Shown here in pieces: positions 44,122 through 50,647 of a stretch of DNA of 64,000 nt (position 1 is the stretch's first letter; each line of letters starts with the position of its first letter). The translations under genes were made by a program, and so were the position numbers. The notes under the pieces are model-generated. The model saw only the letters and a list, made by a program, of their open reading frames with translations, ran no database searches and was not told the DNA's origin. Source of the DNA: Symbiodinium kawagutii. Its lineage: Eukaryota; Sar; Dinophyceae; Suessiales; Symbiodiniaceae. The stretch covers positions 153,678 to 217,677 of the forward strand of contig VSDK01024180.1 of NCBI GenBank assembly GCA_009767595.1, in the 5' to 3' direction.

Positions 44122-45517
44122 TGTGTTGCTAAATGATGGCATGTCCATGCGAACAATTCAGACATATTCTTAACATATCAGACCCATCACAATATATGAT
44201 GTTAATTAGCATCAAAACTATCTCCTACACTCGGGTACTCTGACATAGCAATGGCACCATTATGATCTACACATGGTGGATGATCCAGCCAGCTATGTTA
44301 GATTTCCAGATGGCACATGCAAGAAGAACGTTGAAATTGACCTTGCTGGTGGTTGGGAGGGAGCTTGGAGGCAAATGGGGGTGACAATCAGCAGATCACC
44401 GTTGCGCAACCCAAGGTTCATGCGGCCATGAAGCTACCATGACGTTTTCACCTTGGGATTTGCGCACCTTTCAGGCCACACAGGTACCCAGATCTCTATT
44501 CGAGAGGCATCATGTTTGATACAGCTGTTGGTTCCTGCTATTCTCGTGAGGTTCAGGTAGCAAGCAGTTGTTGTGTTGTTCAAGGACCTACGTGCAGTGC
44601 GATCAGCAGTACTTTTGATTCATGTCTTGTTGGCTTGTCAAAGCCAAGTGATTGACAGTAATTATATGAATATGTTATATCTGATAGCCTTGTTTGGCGC
44701 AACGCCAGCAGACATCATCATTTTCGTGATGTTCATGTGAGTTTTGGGATGATAGGAAAGGAGCAGTGCTTCTCGGGGATGATGCTATACATAGTTGTTT
44801 CTAATTCTTGTTGCCATCGGGGCGATGCTTGGGGTGGTGAAGCAGTGCAACAGCATGAGGAAGAAGGACAAGGACAAGGACAAGAAGAAGGGTGACAAAA
44901 AGAAAATCAACGAGGACAGCGTGGCTGCCAACAAGAAGAGCGCTGCAGCAGACGCTTGGCACTGCGCCTCACCGGGGGACCTACGGTGACCACCTGGGGG
45001 AAGCCTTGGGTTCTTGTTAGGAGCATCCCCAGCATCCAGGGCAATGCCTCGGGGAGTGGCAGCGCAGTAGTTGACTGTCAGCGCAGGTAGGTCCATCCAT
45101 GGTAGACCTTCCCAGGGACGCCACATTTTTTGTGGATGGATTGCTGACGATACATCCCGCCAACACAGGCGCAACACATGCAGCACTGAGGAAGCCAAAA
45201 AGCGGAAGATGTCCGAGAATCAGCAGTGGCAGAAGATTGACAACATGATCAAGAAAGGAAAGGCCTCTTGGCTGCACGGGTCCGAACAAATGCAGCAGGG
45301 CTCTACAATTTGCCACGCTTGGAAACTGGCCTGGCACAGGGAGGGCGAGGATGGGTCATCCCATCCCAGGAAACATCTGGGGACGCTTCACAGGGCCACA
45401 AACCTTGACTCGCGCCTGGTGACTTCCGCTGAGGTGAGTTCCATGGAGAGCATGGAGCAACAAGCATCCAAGAAGACCGGGAAGACCAGCCATTTAGCCA
45501 CGCCTGCCTTCTTTTAG
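16595..45517 (+). CDS. RED/IK-type splicing factor, about 27 mini-exons over 29 kb
   Basis: RED (IK cytokine family) is a nuclear spliceosomal protein of the activated complex (works with SMU1 in animals). Exons join in phase: 16595-16638, 17400-17485, 18001-18058, 18982-19027, 20450-20557, (20900-20968), 21661-21727, 22764-22879, (23600-23634), 24289-24348, 24983-25018, 25605-25691, 25741-25763, 26020-26080, 26872-26928, 31678-31741, 32178-32194, 32852-32918, 33580-33710, 34072-34125, 35554-35610, 42073-42142, 42719-42768, 43100-43199, 43837-43960, 44860-44946, 45191-45517. Family landmarks appear in the right order: DFQRLL, KYRDRASLRRD, KYLG+GDLEHTHLVKGLDF, FLPGRMAYEFD, KTDIPRIV, DNDIF, SYFDD, DAYDELFP with an acidic run, QQWQKIDNMI. 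Brackets mark weak exons. Two unrelated genes lie inside introns. Exact ends of several exons are inferred. Confidence 0.85.
16693..16783. mobile_element. Hairpin element, family F, flanked by TA
   Basis: 91 bp, near-identical in plan to 6832-6922, with CCATGAGCCCCCAAAAC and its inverse at the ends and TA on each side. It lies 54 bases inside RED int 1. Confidence 0.78.
17037..17095. repeat. (TTTG)n microsatellite
   Basis: About 14 units in a RED intron. The degenerate GATGA-rich stretch 17137-17230 follows it. Confidence 0.96.
17400..17485 (+). CDS. RED exon 2
   Basis: AG at 17398-17399; one base completes the Arg codon of exon 1, then MASNLPDSGLLPGAARELVQ. The right end falls at a GA donor within 17486-17492; the GGAGGAGGA run makes the choice ambiguous. 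Confidence 0.65.
18001..18058 (+). CDS. RED exon 3
   Basis: AG at 17999-18000, GC donor at 18059. Encodes ATGRGGKGQGKGKDDKAIA, a basic linker expected before the KYRDRA region. Phases fit both neighbours. Confidence 0.65.
18580..18935. repeat. CCATCA-rich degenerate repeat tract
   Basis: Dozens of imperfect AACCATCATT and AACCATCAA units. Similar tracts lie at 4860-5190, 7560-7800, 24050-24240 and 35160-35510. They separate exons and hold no coding signal. Confidence 0.85.
18982..19027 (+). CDS. RED exon 4
   Basis: AG at 18980-18981, GT donor at 19028. Encodes RAAKYKQKALAKEEK, aligned to the family's SYYAKLRQQE helix. Confidence 0.78.
19125..19364. mobile_element. 240 bp inverted-repeat element, family G, flanked by TA
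   Basis: Ends CCGGGTAGTTCAGAAAAAAC and the inverse of GGATGGCTGTTTTTTATGAACTACCCGG, with about 28 paired bases. TA lies on both sides. The centre (19165-19310) is GC-richer and unlike the other families. Confidence 0.78.
19953..20041. mobile_element. Inverted-repeat element, family A (CAAGGTGGGCCCCC ends)
   Basis: Ends CGAGGTGGGCCCCC and GGGGGGCCCACCTGG with TA on each side; shortened middle compared with 27928-28054. Confidence 0.72.
20450..20557 (+). CDS. RED exon 5 (KYRDRA motif)
   Basis: AG at 20448-20449, GA donor at 20558. Contains AEENKYRDRASLRRDMKGEY, close to the family's AEKYRDRAKERRDGVNKDY. The next 20900-20968 stretch (EALGATAALGGLDLGGNDD, GT donor at 20969) probably follows it, but I find no normal acceptor for it. 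Confidence 0.85.
21040..21139. mobile_element. Inverted-repeat element, family H
   Basis: Ends CCCTACCCTTCCAGTTACC and GGTAACTGGAAGGGTAGGG, nearly perfect. ATT on each side may be a 3 bp target duplication. Confidence 0.78.
21185..21288. mobile_element. Inverted-repeat element, family C
   Basis: Ends CTGGTTGGTGGTTCCAAAC and GTTCAACCACCAACCAG. The cleanest copy in the window. Confidence 0.8.
21472..21565. mobile_element. Inverted-repeat element, family D
   Basis: TTCTCAAAACTGGGGACCCC at the left; ACCCCTATGGCTTGAGAAA inverted at the right. Confidence 0.65.
21661..21727 (+). CDS. RED exon (before the EHTHLVKGLDF block)
   Basis: AG at 21659-21660, GT donor at 21728, phase 1. Encodes EKVAAEFENHGEVSVEQSKYLG and supplies the first base of the next Gly codon, giving the family's KFLGGDMEHTH block across the splice. 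Confidence 0.88.
22470..22600. mobile_element. Inverted-repeat element, family K
   Basis: TTACCCTCCGGCGAACTAACC and GGCAATGGAAAAGC at the left; GATTTTCCAG and TGTTAGTTTACTAGAGGGTA at the right. Confidence 0.65.
22764..22879 (+). CDS. RED exon (EHTHLVKGLDF signature)
   Basis: AG at 22762-22763. Encodes GDLEHTHLVKGLDFLLNKVR and then a Lys/Glu-rich helix. This is the strongest single match to RED in the window. The end is placed at a phase-0 GC donor (22880), but the frame stays open to 23032. The following small stretch 23600-23634 (PPKEGKATTTK) is a tentative extra exon. Confidence 0.92.
23365..23486. mobile_element. Inverted-repeat element, family J (AGCTACTTGGATGTGCAC ends)
   Basis: 122 bp with exact 18-base inverted ends and inner pairs CTAACCATGGTT and AACCAACCATGGTTA. 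A single half-end lies at 14035-14050. Confidence 0.78.
24289..24348 (+). CDS. RED exon
   Basis: AG at 24287-24288, GC donor at 24349. Encodes AKNVWLTVVETLHPHHSTFK, phase 0 at both ends, fitting the segment between the KVRAE helix and FLPGRMAY. Confidence 0.78.
24983..25018 (+). CDS. RED exon (36 bp)
   Basis: AG at 24981-24982, GT donor at 25019. Only twelve codons, ERVQKMGKAIAQ, joining in phase to both neighbours. Confidence 0.8.
25130..25237. mobile_element. Family C elements (two copies, 25130-25237 and about 25850-25948)
   Basis: Both carry the GGTTGACTTGCGCAT inner motif and a CACCAACCAG or CACCACCCAG right end. They share a sub-type not seen in the other C copies except 8964-9072. 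Confidence 0.65.
25605..25691 (+). CDS. RED exon (FLPGRMAY signature)
   Basis: AG at 25603-25604, GT donor at 25692. Encodes GHRIRNAPTMFLPGRMAYEF and on to KLGT; FLPGRMAY is diagnostic for RED. Confidence 0.92.
25741..25763 (+). CDS. RED micro-exon (23 bp)
   Basis: AG at 25739-25740, GT donor at 25764, phase 2. Encodes ELRRERW plus two bases. It restores the phase between 25691 and 26020, the main support for it. Confidence 0.65.
26020..26080 (+). CDS. RED exon (TDIP motif)
   Basis: AG at 26018-26019, GT donor at 26081. Encodes MGKTDIPRIVYMSKEEPQKT, matching the family's DTDIPTTLIRSK. Confidence 0.87.
26872..26928 (+). CDS. Probable RED exon
   Basis: AG at 26870-26871, GT donor at 26929, phase 0. 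Encodes EVAPSERGKSTSGMLPETA. A further island 27850-27910 (LSEAELHVITPHMIKERSSR) is coding-like but its phase does not fit this donor. Confidence 0.6.
27561..27661. mobile_element. Inverted-repeat element, family C
   Basis: CTGGCTGGTGGTTTGAAAC and GTTCAACCACCAACCA ends. A detached right end (GGTGGTTCAACCACCAACCAG) lies at 27744-27764. Confidence 0.72.
27928..28054. mobile_element. Inverted-repeat element, family A, flanked by TA
   Basis: CAAGGGACCGGACCCCCCAA at the left and TTTAGGGGGCCCACCTTG at the right; TA on each side. A full-length copy with the AGTTGATT and AACCCAAGTTAGCTAA inner motifs. A left-truncated relative runs 26679-26830. Confidence 0.8.
28362..29901 (+). CDS. Multi-pass membrane protein, copy 1, one intron
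   Basis: Function unknown. Exon 28362-28513 and exon 28743-29901 give 436 residues, the same length as copy 2. Exon 1 reads MALAALRSSAAKWWTETTDV, aligned without gaps to the N-termini of copies 2 and 3. About ten hydrophobic segments are visible: near residues 37-52, 68-86, 95-110, 123-150, 172-190, 219-240, 265-283, 288-310, 325-355 and 360-378. The tail is cytosol-like and polar (DEHNDGSMQLAQLD). The intron (28514-28742) has a GA donor and AG acceptor before G, and GGATG at both boundaries. Read alone, the second exon gives a false 406-residue frame from ATG 28681. The gene lies inside a RED intron. Could be a transporter or receptor; no family motif was recognised. Confidence 0.8.
29902..31677. 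other. RED intron 3' to membrane-protein copy 1
   Basis: A remnant family A left end (30067), a 12 bp CCCTAGTTACTA tandem run (30237-30285), a segment homologous to 53755-53870 (30597-30860) and a family D element (31312-31415). No coding signal. Confidence 0.6.
30649..30761. mobile_element. Inverted-repeat element, family B, with empty-site counterpart
   Basis: Ends GCTGTGGGTCAA and TTGACCCATAGCC. AGAT lies at 30644-30647 and 30762-30765. The flanks match 53755-53860, where the element is missing and AGATG is single. Confidence 0.85.
31678..31741 (+). CDS. Probable RED exon, after the nested membrane-protein gene
   Basis: AG at 31676-31677, GT donor at 31742, phase 1. Encodes VRDAMQKAAEVKKLRKQKLA, aligning with the Lys-rich KKLKKKDKGK segment. 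It continues into 32178-32194 (YAMQK; an alternative donor extends it to 32209). Confidence 0.68.
32852..32918 (+). CDS. RED exon (DNDIF motif)
   Basis: AG at 32850-32851. Encodes ARDSDNDIFSGAGTFDANEA, like the family's ADMNIFEDIGDY. A GA donor at 32919 fits the phase of 33580. Confidence 0.78.
33296..33410. mobile_element. Family D element
   Basis: GGCGGTTTCTCAAAATGGGGG at the left; GGGGGTCCCTCTTTTGAGAAAG at the right. An (CA)n and (TA)n tract (33411-33460) adjoins it. Confidence 0.65.
33580..33710 (+). CDS. RED exon (Lys/Glu-rich coiled coil)
   Basis: AG at 33578-33579, GC donor at 33711. Encodes DLEAANSLVTRRVAEEFVQK and a charged helix. 34072-34125 (VKKEEVKEEKKAGTSRGE, AG at 34070-34071) continues it in phase 0. 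This is where RED proteins carry their long charged repeat. Confidence 0.7.
33810..33895. mobile_element. Degenerate hairpin element, family F
   Basis: GGCCCCCAAAACTTTCAAAA, then CCTCCAAAATATGGCGTA and a right half with AGGTTTTAAAGG. Matches the family order but has lost its outer ends. Confidence 0.5.
34268..34370. mobile_element. Inverted-repeat element, family D
   Basis: GGTGGTTTCTCAGAACAGGG at the left and CCCCTATGACTTGAGAAACA at the right. Confidence 0.68.
35554..35610 (+). CDS. RED exon (SYF motif), before the nested FNIP gene
   Basis: AG at 35552-35553, GT donor at 35611. Encodes ARKASYFDDAGDEKYSTLP, matching the conserved SYF block after the charged repeat. Confidence 0.8.
35611..38037. 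other. RED intron 5' to the FNIP gene
   Basis: A family A left end (36010), a coding-like island (36298-36370, APERQLDLDEIEVEA in one frame, unplaced) and TGGTGATTTATAGTG-type repeats (36410-36720). AT-rich DNA from 37600 on; nothing else seen. Confidence 0.5.
38038..38053 (+). other. Degenerate dinoflagellate spliced-leader relic
   Basis: CCGCCATTGGCTCAAG matches the known 22-base leader (CCGTAGCCATTTTGGCTCAAG) apart from a 3-base and a 2-base deletion. It ends 31 bases before the ATG of an intronless gene, where a reinserted trans-spliced cDNA would carry it. Confidence 0.6.
38085..40073 (+). CDS. Ubiquitin-like domain plus 23 FNIP-type repeats, intronless
   Basis: 662 residues from ATG 38085 (a second ATG follows at 38088; the frame also extends to 38067 without ATG). 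Residues about 15-90 look like the ubiquitin-like domain common in dinoflagellate proteins (LIDLHVQCLSGEGCTLTQL, LPPKKGSRLTLFHNQ, then a strand ending TISCVV). From about residue 140 there are 23 tandem repeats of 22 residues, consensus TFPSSLQSLTLGxxFNQSLDRV, plus a partial last one. These match the FNIP/LRR-like repeats known from Dictyostelium, which form solenoids and usually bind proteins. No signal peptide or membrane helix. It sits inside a RED intron and has no introns of its own. Binding partner unknown. Confidence 0.88.
   Translation: MMSTASGYVEALGSGSELIDLHVQCLSGEGCTLTQLSGCSLGRVVHQMACEQLPPKKGSRLTLFHNQSPLQLHQTLQEQGIVGAVATISCVVVQADLFAAWRCLRGLPVDQELALEGVTGITATWFQGQDPLEEIIEQLTLPSSLEKLQFGHWFNQSLDGVTLPSSLRSLTFGEEFNESLDRVTLPSSLQSLTFGKRFNQSLDRVSFPSTLQSLSLGYDFNQSLDRISWPSCLRKLSLSDMFNQSVDGVTFPSSLQSLSLGRYFNQSLDGVTFPSSLESLTCGHDFKHSLERITWPSCLQSLSLGDAFNQSLDRVTFPSSLQSLSFGNWFMHSLDRVSFPNSIQSLKFDGMFNQSLDGATFPSSLQSLTLGYYFNQSLDRVTFPSHLQSLTLGGEFNRSLDRVTFPSSLRSLSFGGHFNQSLDRVIFPSSLQILTLGSAFDQSLASVTFPSNLQSLSLGGGSNQGFDQVTFPSNLQSLTFGFGLTLRLLGVTFPCSLQSLTLSSTFSFSLDGVTFPGSLQNLKLGGGFNESLDRVIFPNSLQSLTLGPWFNQSLEGATFPSSLESLILGRDFNQSLERITWPSGLQTLFLSDGFNQSLDAVTFPNSLQRITFGSRFNQSLERVSFPGSLRSLAFDEDFKQSWDRVNLTGLESLYLEGLKVEL
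38506..40060. repeat. 66 bp coding tandem repeat (23 units)
   Basis: DNA-level period of 66 bases from CCCAGCAGCCTTGAG onward. Minus-strand frames of the type QTLVE..AKCQALKAA arise from the same periodicity and are not genes. Confidence 0.95.
40074..42072. other. RED intron 3' to the FNIP gene
   Basis: AT-rich, no coding signal. Contains an inverted repeat at about 41690-41810 (TTCCAAGCATAATA and GCTTTCCAAGCACAATAG region) and a hairpin 41920-42011 (CCCAGATGCTCCATGG and CCATGGAGCACCTGGG). Confidence 0.55.
42073..42142 (+). CDS. Probable RED exon, after the nested FNIP gene
   Basis: AG at 42071-42072, GC donor at 42143, phase 1. Encodes ESTLEPGQFHKPTGRFEAAK. It joins in phase to 42719-42768 (KNWVFKLGDLGLGYYE, GC donor at 42769). 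The family match is weak; order and phase carry it. Confidence 0.6.
42264..42363. mobile_element. Family B element, left end lost
   Basis: The right end TTTTGACCCACAGCC and body (CCAATCAAAGGGAAAACAATGGTTAATG region) match 54933-55045. TTCCTGGATATT occurs on both sides, which may reflect the deletion event. Confidence 0.65.
43100..43199 (+). CDS. RED exon (basic linker)
   Basis: AG at 43098-43099, GC donor at 43200, phase 1. Encodes EVPPRKKVEEPSAVEKDPRK and more basic residues; its last base completes the Gly codon of the next exon. Confidence 0.72.
43837..43960 (+). CDS. RED exon (AYDELFP and acidic run)
   Basis: AG at 43835-43836, GT donor at 43961. Encodes NDAYDELFPNAMM then a DDSDDDDDKK run, matching the family's SYAECYP followed by DSDEE and SKMD. 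The (ATG)n tract begins only about ten bases into the intron. Confidence 0.85.
43970..44120. repeat. (ATG)n microsatellite with GCTGAT variants
   Basis: About 50 GAT/GCT triplets at the start of the RED intron after 43960. The poly-Asp, poly-Met, poly-Ser and poly-Ile frames are artefacts. Confidence 0.97.
44860..44946 (+). CDS. Probable RED exon (Lys/Asp-rich)
   Basis: AG at 44858-44859. Encodes KKDKDKDKKKGDKKKINEDS, phase 2 as needed after the GT donor at 43961. The right end is one of several GC donors. Confidence 0.6.
45191..45517 (+). CDS. RED terminal exon
   Basis: AG at 45189-45190. Encodes EAKKRKMSENQQWQKIDNMI then KKGK, the conserved end of the family (DRQWKKISAII). A GC at 45263 could end the exon, but the frame stays open to a stop at 45515-45517, which I use as the limit. 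Confidence 0.75.
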   Translation, partial: EAKKRKMSENQQWQKIDNMIKKGKASWLHGSEQMQQGSTICHAWKLAWHREGEDGSSHPRKHLGTLHRATNLDSRLVTSAEVSSMESMEQQASKKTGKTSHLATPAFF

Positions 45518-48500
45518 CAGTAGCAGTCACTGGGCGACGCGACGCGATGCGACGTGGTTTTCGGAGATCCTTGGGACAGAAATCTTACGGTATTGAGCCA
45601 TTGTTAAGGACGTCAATGAACAATAACCATAGTAATATTTAGTATATGTATATATATATATATTACAATTAGCCATTGATTGACCATCAATTCACCCCAC
45701 ATGGCAACCATAAAGGATTAGTAACCACTGATTAACGATCATTAAGCTATAATTATATACATACACACACACACATATATATATATATACATCCATTATC
45801 AACCATTGACCATTAGTTAAGCATCGTCTCTGAGCTGAAACAAGCCATTTACCGAGGGTTTCATGCTGTCTACCCCAGGATTAACCCCTGATGAACCAGA
45901 CAACGGCACCGAGGCAACTCTCGTTTCACCCGCAGCTTCGCGGTGAGAAAAAGACATGGGTCGGGAGGCGGCCCACATGGTAGGGTGGGTTTTAGTAGAT
46001 GCATTGGCTTAGCCCCAAGCTAAGTCCCAAGTGAGTACATGAGTAACCTCTACGTACCCGTAGCCATTAGATTAGCCCACGTTAGCCTCCTATAGAATTG
46101 TTAACAATTAGCATGAGTAACCCCCTTTCTATACGGGTTACTCATGACCAATGGTGGAGACTGGTTTATGGCCTGTCGTTATCATACCATGTTACAGTTG
46201 TTACAGTACAACCGCGCCGGCAACGTTGCTCAGCAAGAGCTGTGGATTTTCAATTGCCAGACTAGTTTACCAATTGGTAGTGACTTGCTAGCCACCGCCA
46301 TCACCACCCCATGCTGCCTTTCAGGGGCCAGGTGGGTAAAGCTTGGCTGATTGTTAACGTGGTCTTCTTCACGGTTCTTGCACCCCAGTCTTCACTTACC
46401 CAAGTGGCAATGCTCCATTCTTTGGTGAGCTGGCCATGGGAAATCCACCCATATCCAGCCTTGAAATCGCTGATTTCTTTCCAAACGCGATTTTCCATTG
46501 CCAGCTTAGAGACTACCAGAAGGTACCATATCTCGGTGCCCGCACTGAGCCCCCAGTCCCCCGGTCCAACCATCCTGGGCTTGGTGCATTGTCAGTGTTT
46601 GTTGTCTTGGGAGATGCCGAATGAAGCACTGCATTCTGCACACGTCTGACCGACGTGGATGGAAGCCGTGATCATTGGCTCAGCTGGCATTAAGCTTGTT
46701 GAGAATGGCATTACTCAATGTTTTAAGCCACGTCCACTTCAGCACTCTTGTGATGTTGTGGCTTGGGGATGGTGTCAATGGTTACAGCAGTGAGGATGGC
46801 AGTGACAGCCAGGTGACCCCAGGGTGCAAATCAGGAGCCTGGAGGAAACCATGGGCACTACGGCAGTAGAGTTACCAAGCCGCTAGGATTGGTGGACTGG
46901 CTCATGGCGTTAAACAATTTTATTTTCCCCAATTTTGACCAAGGGGTTGGGTGGTTGACTCATATTTTTCATAAGGTTTGAAAGCACCAACCAGTGGACG
47001 ATATTTAGCAAGCCTCCAATGATTGCTGCTGATGAGCCACACTGAACAAGCAGGATTCTGGTCAGTTCATTCTCTTTGTCCTGGATCATCACTAAGCATC
47101 AGTAAAGCCAGCATCAACTATCAATCATTTTGGGCTTATCATTATAGCTAGCTGGTGATTCTCAGGGAGCTAAGGAGCCAGGGGTATCCCTAAATCCCTT
47201 TAAGGGGGGAGCTAAAGAGCTACAGGGAGTGGTGAAACCAGATGGTAGATAGTCAAGCATCAGCAATCACTCAAGCTTCAATTGATCGTCAATCAATCAG
47301 CACCCCAACCATTGGCAGCCATTACTGATCAGCTGATAACAATCATTCGCCATTCTTGCTGGATGCTTCGCCGCCATGTGGAGCATTAGTCCAGGCGGGG
47401 TGGATTTGATGGCCGGACCTGCCAGCACGGATCCTGTATTATATATATATATATATATATTTCTTTTATATTTAGATAGATACATATTTATAATATATAT
47501 TTTTAGTTATATATATATATATTTTTTTTTTCATTTATATATAGATATATTTTTAAACTATTTAGATATATATTTTTTTAAAAATAAGTAGATAGATATA
47601 TATCTATATCTATATCTATATCTCTATTTTTATATACTCATTTATTTTTTGATTTCTTTATGTAGTTATATTTATGTGTTTGATTTTTTTGTGTTTATTT
47701 ATTTGATGGTTGGCTATGGCTGTCGATGATGCTTCATTGCTTCTACCCAGGTACTGGCTGGTGGTAGGGAGGGAGCTGCTTGGAGCCAGCAGGTCATAAC
47801 TGCAGGGGGGTTCCAACCCCTCGCGTCACTCAGTGGTTGCTAGGGGCCGTTTGGGGGGTGACCGGTGAACCTTGGACCATCGACTCGGCCACACTCACCC
47901 TGGGATTGATTGTAGACTGGAACCATGAGTTCATAAATCGTTGGTGAGTGAACCATGAGTGAACCCTTGTTGTTTTAAATGTTTTTAAGTTCCGTAGTAT
48001 TCACTTGTTTGGTTGGTTGGTTGCTTGATGAAGATTTTTTCAGGGCTTGGGTCCATGGTTTTTTGCCCTCCAGACCGGCCATGCTGAATTTCTGGTGGGT
48101 GGTTGATATTTCATGGATGGTTCCTAACCATGGCGCAAAATGCTTGGCTCAGGTTGAAACATCCCTAGATTTCCTGGACATGGTTTACGAGAATCTACGA
48201 TTCACAAAGGGGAAGAATGGTGAATCAATGTATTAGGATGATTTAGGATGTATTAAGATGTGTTAAGCTATGGTTGATCTGGCTGTTGGCAAAATTTTCC
48301 AATGTTTATTAGGATGTACTACAGGGATCTACAGGGTAGAGCCCCCGAATGCTATACCTTGGTTTACAAGCCATTTTTATCTAGCATTCATTGGCCTAGT
48401 AGCTACCCTAGCTGTAAACCAACTTGGCTAATAGCTGGGGGCCCCACCTAGGGAAGCAAATGGTCACCAAGTTTTCTCGTTCCAACTTGCCCCGCTGGCC

Positions 48501-48681
48501 GATTGATGCTTGACCAATGCATGGAAAGGATGCTGATTCGCGTTGAATCCCGCTGGTCCGTTGATAAATTTTACCCATCATTCTATCGTCCATTTGCCTG
48601 GTACTTACCCGAGTTGTGCCTAAATTCATGGCTAGTCAAGGTAGGTTTCATCATTGTCCACATCACTTAGTTGAAGTTGTG
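45518..48681. other. Region between RED and membrane-protein copy 2
   Basis: (TA)n (45645-45663) and (CA)n/(TA)n (45755-45790) tracts, a GAGTAACC hairpin zone (46030-46145), a family C element (about 46898-46994), a family E cassette (47165-47255), an AT-rich block (47437-47640) and a family A element (48332-48451). Unassigned coding-like bits near 45910-45943 and 46300-46600. Confidence 0.55.
48332..48451. mobile_element. Degenerate family A element
   Basis: CAGGGTAGAGCCCCCGAA at the left, CTGGGGGCCCCACCTAG at the right, inner AGTAGCTACCCTAGCTGTAAACC. Confidence 0.6.
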
Positions 48682-49992
48682 ATGGCGTCATGCTGTGGGT
48701 CTCGGCGCTTCGGGAAGTGGTGGACCGAAACGACGGACGTCCACGTTCTGAGCAGCCCCTGGGTAAGACGGCCCATGGGACGAGGCTTGCGAATATCATG
48801 GATGGTCATGTCATTGGGCCTGTGGATTTTTGGGATGTCGAATGACATTATTAGCAAAATCATCAGCGACTCGGGTTCTTTATCACTTCAATTGATCTTG
48901 ATGTGGTACTTTTGGGCGGCAAGTCTTTGGATCTATTGCCAGTCCAGCTGGGAAAGCATCAGTGGATCGGTCCTTTTTGCACTTGGAGGGGTCCTCTCCT
49001 TCCGGATGCTTTCCTTTGACGATACAGTGTTGCGATCCGCAGATGTTTTTAGCTTCGCAGAAATTCTGTTGTTCCATAGCTCCCTGCATCCTGTGGCGGT
49101 GCTGCCCAATTGGATCTTCAATATTTTTCTCGACGGATTTCGATTGGTCGAAAGGTGGGACGATTTCATGGATCCAATTGACAACCCATTGCAGATCTAC
49201 TCCGTCGTTTCAACCAGCATCTTGTTGGTGCTTTTCACGCTGGACTTCACCAAGCGCGTGAAGATTGCTGTCACCATCATGAACTTGACCGAAGTCTCTG
49301 AGTCGGACACACTCATGGCGCACCAAAGGTCGCCCTATGTGCGAATCTGCGCTGGAGTGGCAGGTGTTAGCAACTGGATCTTTTGGGCATGGATCATTGG
49401 CATCAAGCGAAGGGAACACGAATCGTGGCACGGCTACGACATGTGGGCCAACCACTTGCCAAAGTGCTCGATGGCAGCGCCTCTGCTTGGAACAGCTTGC
49501 CTCCCTTTATTTTACTTCCTGCGCAGATCTCCGCTTGCAGTGGACATCTTATTGGCAATCTTTTGTTGCCTTCCTGGCGTGTTGTCCTTGGCGGATTATA
49601 TTTTAGCGATAGGGCATCCACAAAATCATTTTTGGTGCATGCATTCCTTTACTTTCAGCTTGGGCGCTTTTGCACATTTACAGGCCTTGTTTGCCTTGCA
49701 AGCAGTGCTGATGGCCCAGTGCCATCCTTTTATTTGCGTAGTCTTAGGTGGGATTTTCGTCTTGCTTAGCACATTCACTATGACAGACCGCTTATTCCCC
49801 CACGACACCTTTGCACGCCTTGTGTTGCAAGTCAAAAGGAACAACCGCGTCTGCTGTTTCCTTTATTTTTGGCAGGTAGTGAGTCATGCGTTCGATTACT
49901 TCGCGAGGAAGAGAGCGCTGGTTGCAGCGCATGACGAGCACAATGATGGCTCGGTGCAACTAGCGCAGCTAGATCTCATTGGCGAGTCTTGA
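48682..49992 (+). CDS. Multi-pass membrane protein, copy 2, intronless
   Basis: 436 residues from ATG 48682; the same frame is open from 48616, but the alignment to copy 1 exon 1 and copy 3 starts here (MASCCGSRRFGKWWTETTDV). It has about ten hydrophobic segments as listed for copy 1, a conserved inner loop NLTEVSESDTLMAHQRSPYV and the C-terminal motif FDYFARKRALVAAHDEHNDG. The GA-AG intron of copy 1 is absent. The 3' flank (49985-50193) is identical to that of copy 3. No known family recognised; a membrane channel, transporter or sensor is possible but unsupported. Confidence 0.85.
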   Translation: MASCCGSRRFGKWWTETTDVHVLSSPWVRRPMGRGLRISWMVMSLGLWIFGMSNDIISKIISDSGSLSLQLILMWYFWAASLWIYCQSSWESISGSVLFALGGVLSFRMLSFDDTVLRSADVFSFAEILLFHSSLHPVAVLPNWIFNIFLDGFRLVERWDDFMDPIDNPLQIYSVVSTSILLVLFTLDFTKRVKIAVTIMNLTEVSESDTLMAHQRSPYVRICAGVAGVSNWIFWAWIIGIKRREHESWHGYDMWANHLPKCSMAAPLLGTACLPLFYFLRRSPLAVDILLAIFCCLPGVLSLADYILAIGHPQNHFWCMHSFTFSLGAFAHLQALFALQAVLMAQCHPFICVVLGGIFVLLSTFTMTDRLFPHDTFARLVLQVKRNNRVCCFLYFWQVVSHAFDYFARKRALVAAHDEHNDGSVQLAQLDLIGES

Positions 49993-50403
49993 AAAAATGA
50001 GATAAAGGGATATAAAGGGTGAGTGTAAATGTATGACACGTCTTACAACTATTACTCATTTTGTGTTGTCATTTTGTTGTACCTGTACAACCCTAGGGCT
50101 TTTTGAAAGCTTAATCATAGTGCATATTTTCACTCGCCAACCACTGATACATAATTTCAGGAGGTCAGCGTAAGCAAAAGCGCTTGTTTTGCCGGGGCGG
50201 ATGCACCAGTTTCGAAGCGTAGGAGCTGTAGAGGAAGTCGTCGCTTGGAAGACCCTGAGGCTAGCATTCACAATGTTGAACAGGCAATGGTTTACGAGAA
50301 TCTATGGTCCGCAGTGGTGAAGAATGGTGAATTAGTGTCTTAAGATGTATCAAGCAATGGTTGATCTGGCTGTTGGCGAAGGTTTCCAATTTTTGATGTA
50401 TTA

Positions 50404-50543
50404 CAAGGTGGGGCTGCCAAACGCTATAACTTGATTTAATTACATGCCATTTAAACATAGTTATATATCTACTGCTAGCCTAGTCGCTACCATAGTCAGT
50501 TCAGTTATAAATCAACCTAGCTAACAGCTGGGCGCCCCACCTA
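50404..50543. mobile_element. Family A element, enlarged copy
   Basis: CAAGGTGGGGCTGCCAAACG at the left, CTGGGCGCCCCACCTAG at the right. Confidence 0.65.
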
Positions 50544-50647
50544 GCAAAGCAAACGGTCACTAAGTTTTCTCGTTCCACCCTGGCCCGCTGAACAATGTCG
50601 ATTGATGATTGACCGAGGCTCATTACTGATCAATTGGCTTAAAATGA

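Noticed and set aside
46058..46068. CCGTAGCCATT, the first 11 bases of the dinoflagellate spliced leader
   Set aside because: The match stops there, it lies in a repeat-rich hairpin zone, and TAGCCATTA is common in this DNA. A looser match at 24563-24583 was dropped for the same reason.
46301..46649. Overlapping frames of 90-112 residues on both strands
   Set aside because: No family match and no consistent splice boundaries; either strand could be chance.
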